Origin: Acanthornis magna
Taxonomy: Eukaryota; Chordata; Aves; Passeriformes; Acanthizidae
Direction: 5' to 3'
Assembly: GCA_036785705.1 (NCBI GenBank)
Contig: JAWUZG010000001.1
Location: 2,480,001-2,544,000, forward strand
DNA length: 64,000 nt
This document shows positions 47,792 through 60,060 of this stretch, piece after piece. A model generated the notes under the pieces. That model made no database searches. It was not told the DNA's origin and saw nothing but the letters and a program-made list of their open reading frames with translations. The position numbers and the translations under genes were made by a program. The first letter of the stretch is position 1, and the number at the start of each line of letters is the position of its first letter.

Positions 47792-47797
47792 GTAAGA

Positions 47798-50700
47798 TGA
47801 ATTTAATTTATTTTTTTTCCCGTTCCTCATCTTTTCTTTTCCTTTTTTGGAGCTGAAAGCTTTTGTATATCTAACGCAGTCATAAGTGTGGTTCCCCTGC
47901 TGTGGAGGGTTAGGATGTAATGAAAAGGTGCTAGCGGCTTGATATGTGACCTTCTCCTATTACTTAAAATGGGTAATAACAGCTTTCCTGTCTGTCCTCA
48001 TGATGCTTTTCTCTCTATGAATTGACTATTTGCTCAACAGAAGAGATGCCGTGATTGTCGCACTATGACAATGAGGACTTGATTGTTTTTTGGTTACTGT
48101 TCCATGCTCCTATCAGAACAGATACTTGAGTTGGGGGATTTGTGTTTGTGATTTTTTTTCCCTCTGAACGTTGCCTGAAGCACTGATACGACAGGGGGGT
48201 GGAGATGGGGGTGGAGGAGATGGTCTTGGGTATCATCCTGCCTGTTCAGCTGTTTACTAGGTAGGAAAGTGCAGCACTGAAACTTTTTTTAAAAATAAAT
48301 AAATAGTTTTCCGCTTGCATCAAGTGGGGCCAGTGTATACAGGATTTATTGTTGTCCAGTGCTGGGTAAAGTTCTTGCTGTCCCTTGCATTTTTCTTCCG
48401 GAGAAGGGGGGAAGGGGTGTTCCACTCCATACCTTGTCGTGCTAATTGCAAGAAGCTGACAAACTTTGAGATGAAATACCAAGCGTTGCTTTTGTAAAGA
48501 ATGAGTTTGATGCTGTGGCTCACCTCCTATGAATACCAGCCTGCCAGATACAATCAGATCTGTATTATACACGTTGCATTCCTGACTTGCAAGTCCCCTC
48601 ATTCACAAGGTCTCCTTTCTAGTCTTTTTTCTGATACTAGCACATTATTTTATTTTTTCAGCAAATGAGATGTGTTTTGCTTTGGCTTTGTGTTTAAGCT
48701 TACAAAACTTATACGTTGTCGTGTTTTTCTCAGGCTTTCTGGATCTGGTTCTGCCCAGTATTGAATGCTACAGCACCTACTGAAATCAACAGGAAGGCTG
48801 AGCTTGTCCTGTATTTAAGAGGAAATTGCTGAGTACTGGCAGGACTGGATCTTATGATTACTGATCTCTCTTTTCCCAACTGCAATTAATTCTTGTTGCA
48901 CTTTAGACTGGATCCTGTACCTTTTAGTGCAGTATTTAGAATAAACACTATTCTTACACTCAGTTGGTCATAGGTTTGTGGTCATGCTGATGAAAACTTT
49001 TTGAACATAGGATGGGGTTTTTAGAAGAAATTGAATAGAGTTAGAAAACCAATGAGATTTAGTCCTCATACTCCTTGAAAACTCTTTTCCTTTCTTTTTT
49101 TTTTTTTAAAGAGATGTCCTGAAACGAATAATCTGTATATTGATGCATCAGACTTTCCAGACTCAAAGGTCTGTTTTGCCAACTGCATAATGTGATATCA
49201 TAAGAGATGTTGTGCAAGGAGAGTGGAGATGAGGAGCAGTGGGATTGAATGCAGAGTCCTTTCTATGTCCCCGGAAAGGAGGAGAGGACGTGCCAGTGCC
49301 ATATGGAAAATCACGTCCTTTCACAGCGACTGTGTTAGGGCAGAGGGTTAAGGGCACTGCACTTGCAGAAGTTCATCACTCCCTATTTCAGTCTCAGTTT
49401 CAAGCACGGCAATACTTTTCTGAGGGTTTACTTTGCTTGTGCAGAAAACGTTGGTGTCTTGTGAAATGAGGTCGTTGTAGCTCCCACATCTTGCTTTTGC
49501 CCTGAAAACTTGCCTTCCCCCACACCAACACCAAGGTCTGCGAGGCCCAGAAAATTAGGCTTTGTCCCTTGTAATCCTAAACTCCCACCCATTTATAATC
49601 AGAGAAGAAAAGGGTTGAACTCAGTGTTCTTGTTATGGAAATAAGTTTTTATTCACTCGGTATCAACTGACAGTTAGAAGCGTATCTGATGTAATATGAA
49701 TAAACTGTAGGCTGTTGTCGGTAAATTATGCATTTATAGTCTCACATTCTCCTAGAAACAGTGCTTTTACAATGCTCAAGTGGCCTAATGGGGTGAAACA
49801 ACCACCAATACTCTCATCTGAGCTTCCTAATCAGCCAAAGTCATGAGAAGTCCATGGTGGTTGGTTCCCACTGTCCATGGTGGGCATCTCAGCCATGGGT
49901 GAGGCTGCATGGAGGAGAGACTGAGTTTAGCCATGGGTCTGTGGTAACAGAGGTGATGTCAAAATCACTGTAATGAGACAATATGAAAACATAGTACACC
50001 TGAGTTTTGTGGCAAGAATCGATTCCTGAACCCTTAAACTACAAAAAAAAAAACCAAAAAACCAGTACATTAAAAAAAAAAAACCAACACCCTAGCCCAA
50101 TCTACCAGTCTACATCCTCTTTGAATTTAGTCTTTAAATATATTTATTTTTAATTAAGCTGAACAATTTAAATTGCTGTTGGCTTCTAGCAATACTGTCC
50201 TCTATTCAGTGCTTGGAAATTTCTAGTTGAATGCAACTGCTTTCATTGTAACAAAAAAAAAAAAAAAGAAAAGCAAGCCAGAAAACTTGCTGTAATTTCC
50301 TGTCAGTAACAGAGAAATAAGAAAACACTAGGCTAATAAAAATGATAATCTGAGTTTACAACTGTTAACAAGAGTCCTGAATAGAAATGGTGCTATTATG
50401 CACAAAGAATTTCTATCATCACGGGAGGAATGTAGTATAAAATTATGAGGTTTATTATTAGGGCCCTGTCAACCAATCAGAAATCAACCCATAATCTTAC
50501 TTGTGAAATACCGTAAGTTTTGGCATCTTCCCTCCCCTCCTACTAATAAAATATTAAAGAAATTTTATAATTAGAAACTTTGATAACATAACTATGAATT
50601 TCCTTTACAGTAAAAAGCTGGCATAATTCTGTATTTCTTCCACATCTCTGGCATTCCATACAAAGTCACTGCAAGTCTGAGTTGCACACAGCAGGTAAAA

Positions 50701-51661
50701 TGAAGGTAAATCACAGACTTGCCATGGGCAATAATGATGGGATTTCATCAGTTGTTTTCTCCTGGGAGAAGCCAGATTCCCAGATTTTTCTCAGGACTCT
50801 GAAGAATTACTAAAGAATGTGTCATAGCACCTTTTTCCCTGAATGGGATTATTTATTAGCATTGCATTTCTGGTCAGCTCAGTTCAAGTATGATAGAATC
50901 TTGGCAAAATTCTTAGATTTTAACCACTGTAGATTATTTTATTTCATTCTAGTAGAAAAAGACTCTTAGATTTCTCTTCTAACTACAAATTATTTATGTC
51001 ATTGTAAGAGGTTTGCTGCGTTTCCATTTGATTTAACATATTAGCCATGGTCTTCTTTCAGCAAGAACCACTCTTGCAAGAACACTGTACACAGGCAGTG
51101 AGTGACCCCAAGTCTCTCATCCTCCCCCACTCCCTGATTGGTAGCATATTGGGCTAACACTTGCCAGAACACACTTCTCCCACAGGTCTGGCAGCCTGTC
51201 ATATGTCCTTCATCTCCTTGTGATGTGCTCGTGGCTCACTGCAGAGTCTTTGGGGCTCCTAACTCTCTGCAGGATGTAGAGAACCCTAAAAATAATCAAA
51301 TACCTCCTAATGACTTTCATCACCCCAAAGGCAATAGAGCTCATGGTATTTATCAGATCACTAGATATGAATTAAGAATATAAATAAATATTTTATCTAT
51401 TAAGGTAAACAGTAATAGCAAGAAGGAAACAAAGTGGAAAGAGAGCTAGAGGCCCATTTCTAGACCATAATTATCATCACCCAAAGTGTTCCCTTGGTTA
51501 TTTTGCATGTCCCATGGCCTGTGGATACTGATAACTCAGTTCCTGCCCTGACGTGCTCTGAGAGCTCTTGAAGCCACATCTTTCCTACTGACATTTTTAA
51601 AGACACATATCGTCATCTTGCTTGGGGATGGTAACAAAGCAGGAGCAATCCAAAAGCTTTG

Positions 51662-51662
<1 letters not shown>
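47798..51662. other. non-coding stretch, possibly intron 1
   Basis: If the exon at 47727-47791 is real, this is intronic. Unique AT-rich DNA with A-rich tracts at about 50041-50085 and 50251-50265. A block at about 50450-50530 includes 'GTCAACCAATCAGAAATCAA' (a CCAAT motif). Minus-strand ORF 48246-48602 has no recognised domain. Confidence 0.45.

Positions 51663-51694
<32 letters not shown>
51663..51694 (-). repeat. poly-T tract, T32
   Basis: An uninterrupted run of 32 T, the longest homopolymer in the window. It might be the poly-A tail of a minus-strand retrocopy whose body would lie to the right, but no target-site duplication or recognisable body was found. It gives the poly-Lys run of a spurious minus-strand ORF. 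Confidence 0.9.
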
Positions 51695-51697
<3 letters not shown>

Positions 51698-53151
51698 TTC
51701 TCAGTCTGGAACCTCCAACTGCCTCTGTGTTACCATGGATTGTTCTCTCATCCAAATTTAGGTAGTGTAGACACCTATATATGAGTGAGCCACCTCTGGC
51801 TCTCATTACAGCCAGAGAAAACAAACAGGTGTTTCCAGGGAGTAGTTTATCTGACCTATTTTAAACATCTGTTTTCTTACAATCGCTCTCAAGGACATAA
51901 GTTTCAAAATTCAAACCATTTAGCCTCCTCTCATCTTCGTATTTTCTGAACTAACCATATTGTTGCATTGCTTAATTTAGACATATCTTTGAACTACTTC
52001 ATGAAGACAGAGTACTTAAAACTCTGGAAATTACATACCTAGAAAAACTATTGACTTACCAAGCCTCATATACGTGGCAGTGGGTTTAAAACAAGGCTAA
52101 TCCTGTGAAGTTAGGACTGGATGGCATAGGCACGCCCATATATCACTGACATAATGTCACTCATATATATCATTAGTCCTCCAGAGCTTCTGGAGGCAAG
52201 CTGTCACAAGTGCATTCCAGGAAATGTGTTTAACATCCAATTAATCTTGTTCCTCATGGTTAACTTTGGGCTGAATGGATCTAGTGAAAGGAGGTGCTGT
52301 GATTGGTTTATTTGTTCTACTTATGCTGTAATGCTATTAAAAAAATCCAAAATTCAGGAAACTCCAATGTGATAGAGTGATAGAGTCTACCTAATTTAGG
52401 CATCAGTATTATAATGAGTTGATGCTCCTGATGTAAATTCCCTTATCCAGAGGAAGCTTCATGCATTTGAAAGCTTTCAGACTCATAATTTAGCTGCCTA
52501 AATTTTTACAGCTAAAGATGCATTAAGAGTGTAAAAAGTATATTCTGCAGAACAATCCCCATCTCCCAAAGGTATTTCACACCTGCATCCCACCTGGCCA
52601 TCTGTGGAGGGTTTTTTGTGTCCCCTTGGCCTTGTGCTTGGCCCCAGGCATCTGTTTTCATGCCTAAGTCCACGGTATGAGGCATGAAGGGCTGTGAGTG
52701 ATCTGCTGGGTCACAGCCCACCTGAACAGAGGGTTGAAAGGGTCTGAGGGAGGCAATTGCAGAGCAGCCTTGCTCGTAAGGTCTAGAGGAAGTGATACCT
52801 AAGGATGACCATAATCAGCATCACAGTCAGGTTTATATTCAAGGAAAATCTGATTGATTTAAAAGACAAATGTGTCAGCAGATAAATATATATTAATATG
52901 TGTATAAATACACAGTGTGGCTGTTGAACATATAAAACCCCACTAGAGATGTAAGGCATTCAGCAATAGGAGCACATTATACCATGAGACACAAGTGATG
53001 TCCCTTAGGATTCATTTCTCTCTTCACTTAGGCAACCTTCAGCATCTTAAAGATTAAGTGTAGGTTTGGTTTAAGTCAGAGAAACTGGATTTTGCCATTC
53101 ATTTAAGCATAAAATTGTTGATCATCCACTCAGTTGTTGATCCACTTCTCA
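51695..53151. other. non-coding stretch
   Basis: Unique DNA. A small perfect inverted repeat 'CCTCCAGA'/'TCTGGAGG' with a 3-nt loop lies at 52178-52196. No gene or repeat family was recognised. Confidence 0.5.
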
Positions 53152-53245
53152 ATATGGTTTAGTGGGCATGGTGGTGTTCGGTCAAGGTAGCTTGGACTTG
53201 ATGGCCGTGGAGGTCTTTTCCAACCTTAATGATTCCATGATCATT
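53152..53245 (+). mobile_element. CR1 LINE terminal fragment
   Basis: Sense CR1 end: 'ATGGTTTAGTGGGCATGGTG', 'AGCTTGGACTTGATGGCCGT', 'GGAGGTCTTTTCCAACCTTA' and the tail 'ATGATTCCATGATC'. About 94 bp, from the CR1 group reading 'tggtttagtgg...ttggactcgatgatc...'. This subfamily differs from most other copies here. Confidence 0.88.
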
Positions 53246-53794
53246 TACACACACAGTTGAGGTTGCCCTATTCTGAACCTGAGCTCTGCAATGTTTTGCA
53301 GAAATAGGCTTTATTCAGACAAGGGGAGTGGCCAGATTTTGAAACCAACAAAAAATGTTTTACTATGCAGAGCTGCTCACATGATAAAGGAGCTCTGAAC
53401 ACAGGATTGTGTCTCTTACATATTTGCTGTTGGCAGGGATTAATGTATAGACACTGTAGCAGCCACTAACACAGTGAGCCATCCAGAAGGCCTGTTACCT
53501 GCATTTTGGATAACAAGAGACAGAAATATAGATTAATAGTGGCTCTTAATCAATCTGATGCAGTCAGTGTTTTCCATAGGCACTCCATTAGGAAGCAGCT
53601 CGCAGCTCTACCAACATTTTTCTATTTCTGCACCCTAAGTCTCTGGCAATTATGAAGGACATGTACATACTAAACAAAGCTTTTGCACTCAAGTGAAGAG
53701 CAAAGGCTGCCTGTCCAGTGCCACAAGGTAAGAGAGACCACATTCACAGGACATTAAAGGCTGGGTACTCTTGCTGAACAGGTTTACACATTTA

Positions 53795-53905
53795 AGCCTT
53801 GATCCTGCAAGGACTTACACACATGCTTAACCTTACACACTGCAAATGAAATCCTGGGCCTCTCAAAATCAATGACAAAAGTCCAGTCACTTCAAAGGAC
53901 TGCTC
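53795..53905. repeat. ancient palindromic repeat copy (MITE-like)
   Basis: 'GCCTTGATCCTGCAAGGACT', 'TACACACATGCTTAACCTTA' and a later 'TCAAAATCAATGAC' follow a phrase I recall as recurrent in sauropsid genomes ('gatcctgcaaacacttacacacatgcttaac...cccattgacttcaatggg'). A second, more decayed copy is at 56150-56235. The family is probably an old non-autonomous DNA transposon, but the name is uncertain. Confidence 0.5.
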
Positions 53906-56149
53906 TGTGAATAGCCTTTTTGGTTTCAGTACAGCCACACAGTGTGCAGAAGCCTGTGAGCTGATCTCCCCAACCCTGCGTGCTCGTGTGAAGTCTTAAG
54001 AGATTGAGTGAGCTGCTAAGTGTATCTTTTGGAGCACTTCTGTCTCACAACAAACTATAAGCATTCAAAGATGTTTTCTTGTTTGATCTGTGTTCTTTAC
54101 GAGTTTTGCCCAAACCCTGTGGTAAAACCTGCTGAAGAAGTCTGTGAGCAATCCATAATGCAATTCCCTCTCTGGCTAGTATTGCATTCTGAGCAGTTTG
54201 TTTTCTTTACTTTCCAAAAGATCCAGCCCCTAGAGTGAGGTGATTATGCTGGAATCACATCTTTCTTTTTTAAAGAAAAAAAAAAAATCTATAGCTCACA
54301 CGATTTTATAGGAAATCTGGGAAATATCTACTGAAATGACTTACAGGTCAAAAAAAAAAAATTGCGTATGAATTTGTGTAGCAATCTACTGCTGGTTTTC
54401 ATCTGCTTTCTGCTGCTAATTGAGATGCCTTCTTGCAAAAATCTAACATCTGTCTCAGGATCTGTTGGAGACCAGAAAGCAAATCCAGGATCTGTCTTGG
54501 TATAGAAAACTCTCCTCTGGCAGTGGTATCCCTCAGACTCACTGTGGAGTCCTGAGGAGTTCAGTGGAGAGTTCAGGAGAATGAAAAGTGGTATGAATCC
54601 CACTTTTCAGCATAGATCCCTTCCCAAAGCAGGTGAAGCCAATGATCCAATGATGCTGCACAGACCCTCTGGTTCTGGGAGAGGTAAAATCTCCTCCCAG
54701 CCCTCACGGTGGCTGAGGTGATGGAGGTGGGGACTCTTGGGCAGCCCTGAGGAGCACCAAGGTGTTTCAACTCCAGCAGCAGAGCTCACGCTGGAAAATG
54801 CAGATCCTGAGAGTGAAACAGCTGCACTGGTGTGCAGACACACCACAGCACCCTGCACGTGCTAGGGACTAGGGAGGTTTTGGCTATCATCTCCCTAAGT
54901 CTGCAGAAACATTTGTGAGGACAATATGTGTACTGTAACAGGGAGCAAGGGTTTGGAAAAGATATTTATAAAGTTTTGCATCCCAGTTAGGCTTTAGGAT
55001 AAGCCTGTGTTAGCATTTGTGTAAGCCAAATTACCTCTTCTCACCTAAATTGGTGGCAGTCATTTGAGAAGGAGAGTAGGCTGGATGAAGCTCAGGGAAG
55101 CTACTTCTTTCTCTTTCAGCATTTTCCTCTGACACGTTTCATTGCTCTAGCAGCAAAAAAAAAAAAAAAAAATATATATCCCCAGACTTCACTGGGTTTT
55201 TTTGGCTTTTACTGTAAAGGTATTTTAATTTTATCTCCATCATGCTCCTGTACTAATGGGCTTTACACATTCCCAGCAAAGTCCTGTGTGAAATTCTTAA
55301 CCACAGAGATTACAGAAATTTACTGCTTCACTGGTGTGGTCAAGTTGCCACAAAATTGCATTTGTTAATGTAGCTGTGAAAACACATGGCACCTGCCATC
55401 TCTGAGCATAAGGATTTTAAATATGGCTTGGAAGAATTTAAGAATGCCTATAAAATGGGGCTTGACCGTGTCAGTTTAGCTTTAGGAAGGAGACTGTGCT
55501 ATAAAATACTCACCCATAATTGGACACAAGTGACAGCTTTACTTAACTAGTGTTCACAAATGAATGAGCAATGAAAATGTTCTGCCTTTCTCACCCCAGA
55601 AGAATGACCATGGCAGATGTTAATACCGTTGAGAACAGCTTTATTGTAGCTACAGGTGAGACAAATGGAGGATTTATTAGTCTGGGCATTGAGGGAAGGG
55701 GAGGAAGGGTGAAAGTCCAATGTTGTTCCAAGGAAATGCAATGCCCATTCCCAAACACATTGCATGGCACACGCAGTGCATTAAAGCAGAGGCTATTCTG
55801 TGTCCATGAATTCATGAGCATGCTTGCTTTTTTTGTTTGTTTTTAAGTAGCCAATACCCAGAATCACAAATTGAACATGATTCTGCTGTTTATTTCCTCA
55901 TGTCCCATCCTGTACCCATTTAAGTTGATGGCAAATCTCTAACTTAATTGATAATACGATGTAATCAATGACTCAAAGTCTGGGAACTCAGTGACCTGTG
56001 AAAGTGTAAACAAGAGACAACGTTGTTTTTTCTCTGATGAAAGTCCTGAGACGAGGCTTGGTCCAGCATCTGCTGGATCCTTTCTGTTCATTTTAATGAG
56101 CTTACAAATGGTCCCTAACATAATGTGCATTCAATAGAAATCAGCATTG
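53906..56149. other. non-coding stretch
   Basis: Contains A-runs at about 54278-54288 and 54350-54361, and A18 followed by (TA)n at 55155-55178. ORFs at 54328-54858 and 55547-55846 overlap on opposite strands or frames and have no recognised motif. Confidence 0.5.
55155..55172 (+). repeat. A18 tract followed by TA repeat
   Basis: Eighteen A followed by 'TATATAT'. No retrocopy body or target-site duplication was recognised around it. Confidence 0.9.
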
Positions 56150-56235
56150 GTTTTTCAGGCACTGATCCAGTAAAGCCCTTAATTATGTGCTTAAGATTAT
56201 GGTATGGGAATAGTCCCACAGAAGCCACTGCAACC
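56150..56235. repeat. second copy of ancient palindromic repeat
   Basis: 'CAGGCACTGATCCAGTAAAG', 'CCCTTAATTATGTGCTTAAG' and 'GGGAATAGTCCCACAGAAGC' match the same remembered phrase ('gatccagcaaagcacttaagcatgtgcttaa...gggaatagtcccactgaag'). It is more decayed than expected for any avian-specific repeat, consistent with an old origin. Confidence 0.5.
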
Positions 56236-57193
56236 ACAGAAATGTTTTAAACTCAGCAAGTAAGAAAATGTTTTTTTGGTGGAGTATCATCACATTTCTT
56301 TCCAGTCAGTTGCCTCTGCCAAGAAAACTAACAAATACAGCTTCTGGAAATCCAACACCATGAGATGTCATAAATGCAGGGATATTCAGATTTGTACCTT
56401 TTTTTTTTTTTTAGCTACTTTTTATTTCTTTATGCCCAGATACAGCAAAACACTTTACTGCAGTTGTGACATGAATCAGAATACTTACAGCTTGAAACTC
56501 AAATCTCCCTCCCCTTTTAGATTCAGGGGACACTCACATGTGGTGCTGCTGTCTGTTGTCAGTCTCATTTCTAGGTAGAATGAGATTTTCAAATTTATAA
56601 AAAGTAAAGCTGCAGGATAAGCAGGAAAATGTTCTTCCCTGTATTTAAAGTAATTTCTGGTGGTTTACCCCAAACTCTTTAACCAGGTGCTTTCTCAGAA
56701 GAGCTGCTTAAATGCAGTTTGAGCTTTTGTGCCATGAGGAGAACATGTGGTTTAACTGCTTCACTTCAGCTCATCCCGCCTCACTAGAGGGGACTGCACT
56801 TCTGCATCCTCTTGTTTCCATGAAACCTCTTGATATTCACCAGGATTTTTTCAGGTAATGCTGTTTACAGCAAACACAGCCTATGGTGTTTCCAAAAGTT
56901 TCCCGCTGTCGGAAGCATGAGGGCCAAATTGAAAATATTGGTTTGGGAGAATGTAATCTTTTCAGCACAGGCTTTGGTCAGCGTGGCTGTGTGCAGTGCA
57001 AGTGCCCAGTAGTAATGACGTCCAGGCAGAGGGCCAAATGCTAAAACTGCCCCCAGAGTGAATATACTCATACTCTGTGAGAGAAGCAGTAAAGTATTCT
57101 TGTTTCCTGGCCAGCAACACAGCTTCCCAGGAGGATAACTTTTGCCAGGAGTATGAATAAGCTGCATTGAGGCTGTGCCTTATGGCAACTGCT
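56236..57193. other. non-coding stretch
   Basis: Unique DNA with T14 at about 56399-56412. ORFs on both strands at 56276-57246 have no recognised domain. Confidence 0.5.
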
Positions 57194-57239
57194 GCATCAG
57201 GGACTGCTAAGTAACTCATAAATAAGCAGTCCCTGCTGC
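57194..57239. repeat. 15-bp inverted repeat with one mismatch
   Basis: Left arm 57194-57208 'GCATCAGGGACTGCT' and right arm 57225-57239 'AGCAGTCCCTGCTGC' pair at all but one position, with an 11-bp perfect core and a 16-nt loop. No recognised RNA family. Confidence 0.85.
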
Positions 57240-60060
57240 CCCCCAATTCCAGTATCCAGCTTCAGAAGGTACTTATGTAGGTCCAATTATAAAAGCTTGC
57301 ATAGTGGCCTCAGTGGACTTTGAGAAGCGCCAAAGTAGAGGTGGCTACTTTCCATCTCCTGCTCCTTCGACTGGCCATAATTTTTCTGGCAAGCACAAAT
57401 ATACAGAGCCTAGAAGGATTTGGCTTCTATTCTTTAGCTCATATTCATCACATGGGTCGCTCCAGTGAAGTTATGAAGCCAGGAGCTCCTGTTATGGTGG
57501 GATAAAGACTCCACCACAGCTGAAATCTTTATTAGTAAATTAATTATGAATAAACACAGGAAAAATAGGCACACTTTAATAAACCCAGCAATTATCTTGT
57601 TTTGGGCACACAAGTGTATTTATACCCACAACAGAACTACATTAAAATGTAGGGGTTTTTTACATTAGTGCTCATTTTCAGTTTTCTTCAGAACAACTTC
57701 AATTCCACTCACATAAGCATGCCAGACCTTCTGCTGATATAACTCAGAGTGATCCCTTGAAGTCTGCTGAGCATCTGCCCCAGAATGGCAAATAATAGTC
57801 TCTAGAGCCCCACTAATCTTTACGGATGATAGAAGTTTCTGATCCACATGTACAACTTTCCAGCACCACACAGGCAATATAATTTCAGCCAGGAATTCTT
57901 ACACTTGGGATAACCACATTCTGTAAGGCTGTAGTATAGGTTAACTGCATTCTTGCAACAAAGCACACTGTTTTGGTTTAAAAGGTTTAAAACTTACAAG
58001 GACGCAGTAGTTCAAAGTTTTGTGCAGACAGATAGTAACATATATAATAAAGAATACGAGCATTAGACATCTGTAGTGTTCTATACTGTGTCTCTGTATT
58101 AGGCATCTCCCAGCTCTAACTCTGACATACAAGGATTCAGCTGCTTCTTCTCTGCAGCAGAATTGAAAATTCTGATTTCAAATAAGGCAATAAAGTGATT
58201 TTCTAGAAGGCAATACTCTGTCCTTGTTCTCTTCAGATGCATTTTTCTTGCCTTTCAGGACATTTCCTAATTTACTGCACAGATACCTCCCTTTGCAAAA
58301 AGATAGACATTTCATCAGCTGATGTGTTTATCTAAGAAAAATCTGTACAATTGAGACAAGGATAATCAACCCCTTCTGTACATGAAGGCAATATGAGCAC
58401 CATAAACCAGAAAAACATTGTCATAGTTTAATTTTCTTTATGTTCTTCTCTCTCATCAGTGTAAGAATATACTTTTGTGATGTAGCTACTTATCTTTGGT
58501 TGAATACAAGAGTGAGTATACAGAAGCAGTTCTTTTTTCTGTTATTTCCAATCAGCTTCATACCTCAAATTATTAAAATCCTTTGGCAAGTCTTTCTCAT
58601 GAAGTGTGATTCACAAATTGTATGAGTTAGTCTTCAAAGATTTTATTAAAATAAAAATGGAAGTCTATGACCCTTACTAGTGGTTTGTCTTATATAAATG
58701 TATTTCTCTGCTTAACTTTCAAAAGATACATTAGGACAGAATAAATGACATTGAAGCAGGACAGGAAACACTTCAAAAGGAACTCATTTTCACATGCTGC
58801 AAAACTAGTTTGGTGAACATCTTGAAAGATCCTCCATGCCTCCAAGTTTCTCTATGCAGCTTCATTCATTGTCTTAAAATTAATTCTCCAGAGTGAGAAA
58901 ACTTGCTTTTAGGGAGGTGATAAAACTGGTTTTGAAAGTCCTGGTGACAGTGGTTCATGTTGCTGCTGGTGAATACACTCTGAACAAGTCTCCAGGGTTC
59001 TGTCAGTCCTAGGAATAAAGCAGGCAAGGACCACCCTCTATCCTCATGTGCTGCTGCCCTGGTGCAGCTCATGTCCATCCACACGCACTCGTCCAGCCCC
59101 AGGCAGAGCCGCCAGCATCCAACCTTTCTGTGGTACCTGCTGTCCCCCAGCCCAAAACCTGGAACGTTTTGGAGAATGTTATTTGGAACCCAAATAACAG
59201 AATTCAAAGTTCTGCCGGGGAGAAAATTATTGACTAAAGGTCTGTGAATGGTCAGGCAATGGTGCTTAAGCCGTGTCCGTGGTCTGGGTTTTTATATTAG
59301 TGAAGACATTAGCAGAAACACAGACCAAAGGAAAAGTCCTCCCCAGAGTACTCACAGACTCTGATTTGAACTTCAGCTAGGTGCAGTTTCATACTTTGCC
59401 AACCCCATTAGAGGGGACCTGAAAAGAAGAGATGAGAATAATGGCAGGTGTCTGTACACATTAAGTAGGATACTTCCAAATACAAAAGTATATCCTAAAT
59501 TGTATAATAAAAGCTCAGTATGTTTATATCATCTACAGAGCATTCCTGAACCAGGAAGTTTTAGAAGATGGGAAAGTAAGCTTGGTTTGATCTTACAGCC
59601 TGCTCCAGGCATCTGCTATGGATCACCGATGGACACAGGACCGTGATTTGGACAAAGGAACAAAGGACAGGACCTGGTGCAGCCTGGTGCAGAATCCTGT
59701 TACCTGAAAGAGCATGTGCAGAGGCAAGAATTATGCCTTCCTTAGAGGAAAGAAGGCTGAGTGTTGGTACAGAGCTATTGAGCATGGATAAGGGCTGCTG
59801 AGCAGAGCTGGCTTTCAGACCAAGCACGTCCATCCAAATAAACATTCCAGGTACTCATCAATATGCCCTTGTCCAGGAGCAAACTGGATTCTGAGCAGGC
59901 ATCCAAAGATATAAAAGTGTAGAAATACTGATGTTGTCCTTTTGGAAAAGTCAGCTGCATATACTTACCAGAGCAAGAGGAGGTGAGGGACTGGGGGTTG
60001 TGTTATTCTACTCACTTAAAATGTTAGTTTTGATAATTTTTCTAAATTAGTTTTGATATT
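57240..60060. other. non-coding stretch
   Basis: No repeat family or gene was recognised. The 113-codon minus-strand ORF at 58866-59207 overlaps plus-strand ORFs at 59046-59247 in a locally GC-richer patch. None resembles a known protein. Confidence 0.5.

Noticed and set aside
48246..48602. 118-codon minus-strand ORF downstream of the candidate exon
   Set aside because: No domain, wrong strand relative to the exon signals, and overlapped by other equally plausible frames.
48730..48940. Phrases resembling old repeat text ('ATCAACAGGAAGGCTGAGC')
   Set aside because: The match is too short and out of order to support a repeat call.
58866..59207. 113-codon minus-strand ORF with opposing plus-strand ORFs
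   Set aside because: Local GC rise explains the openness. No family resemblance.
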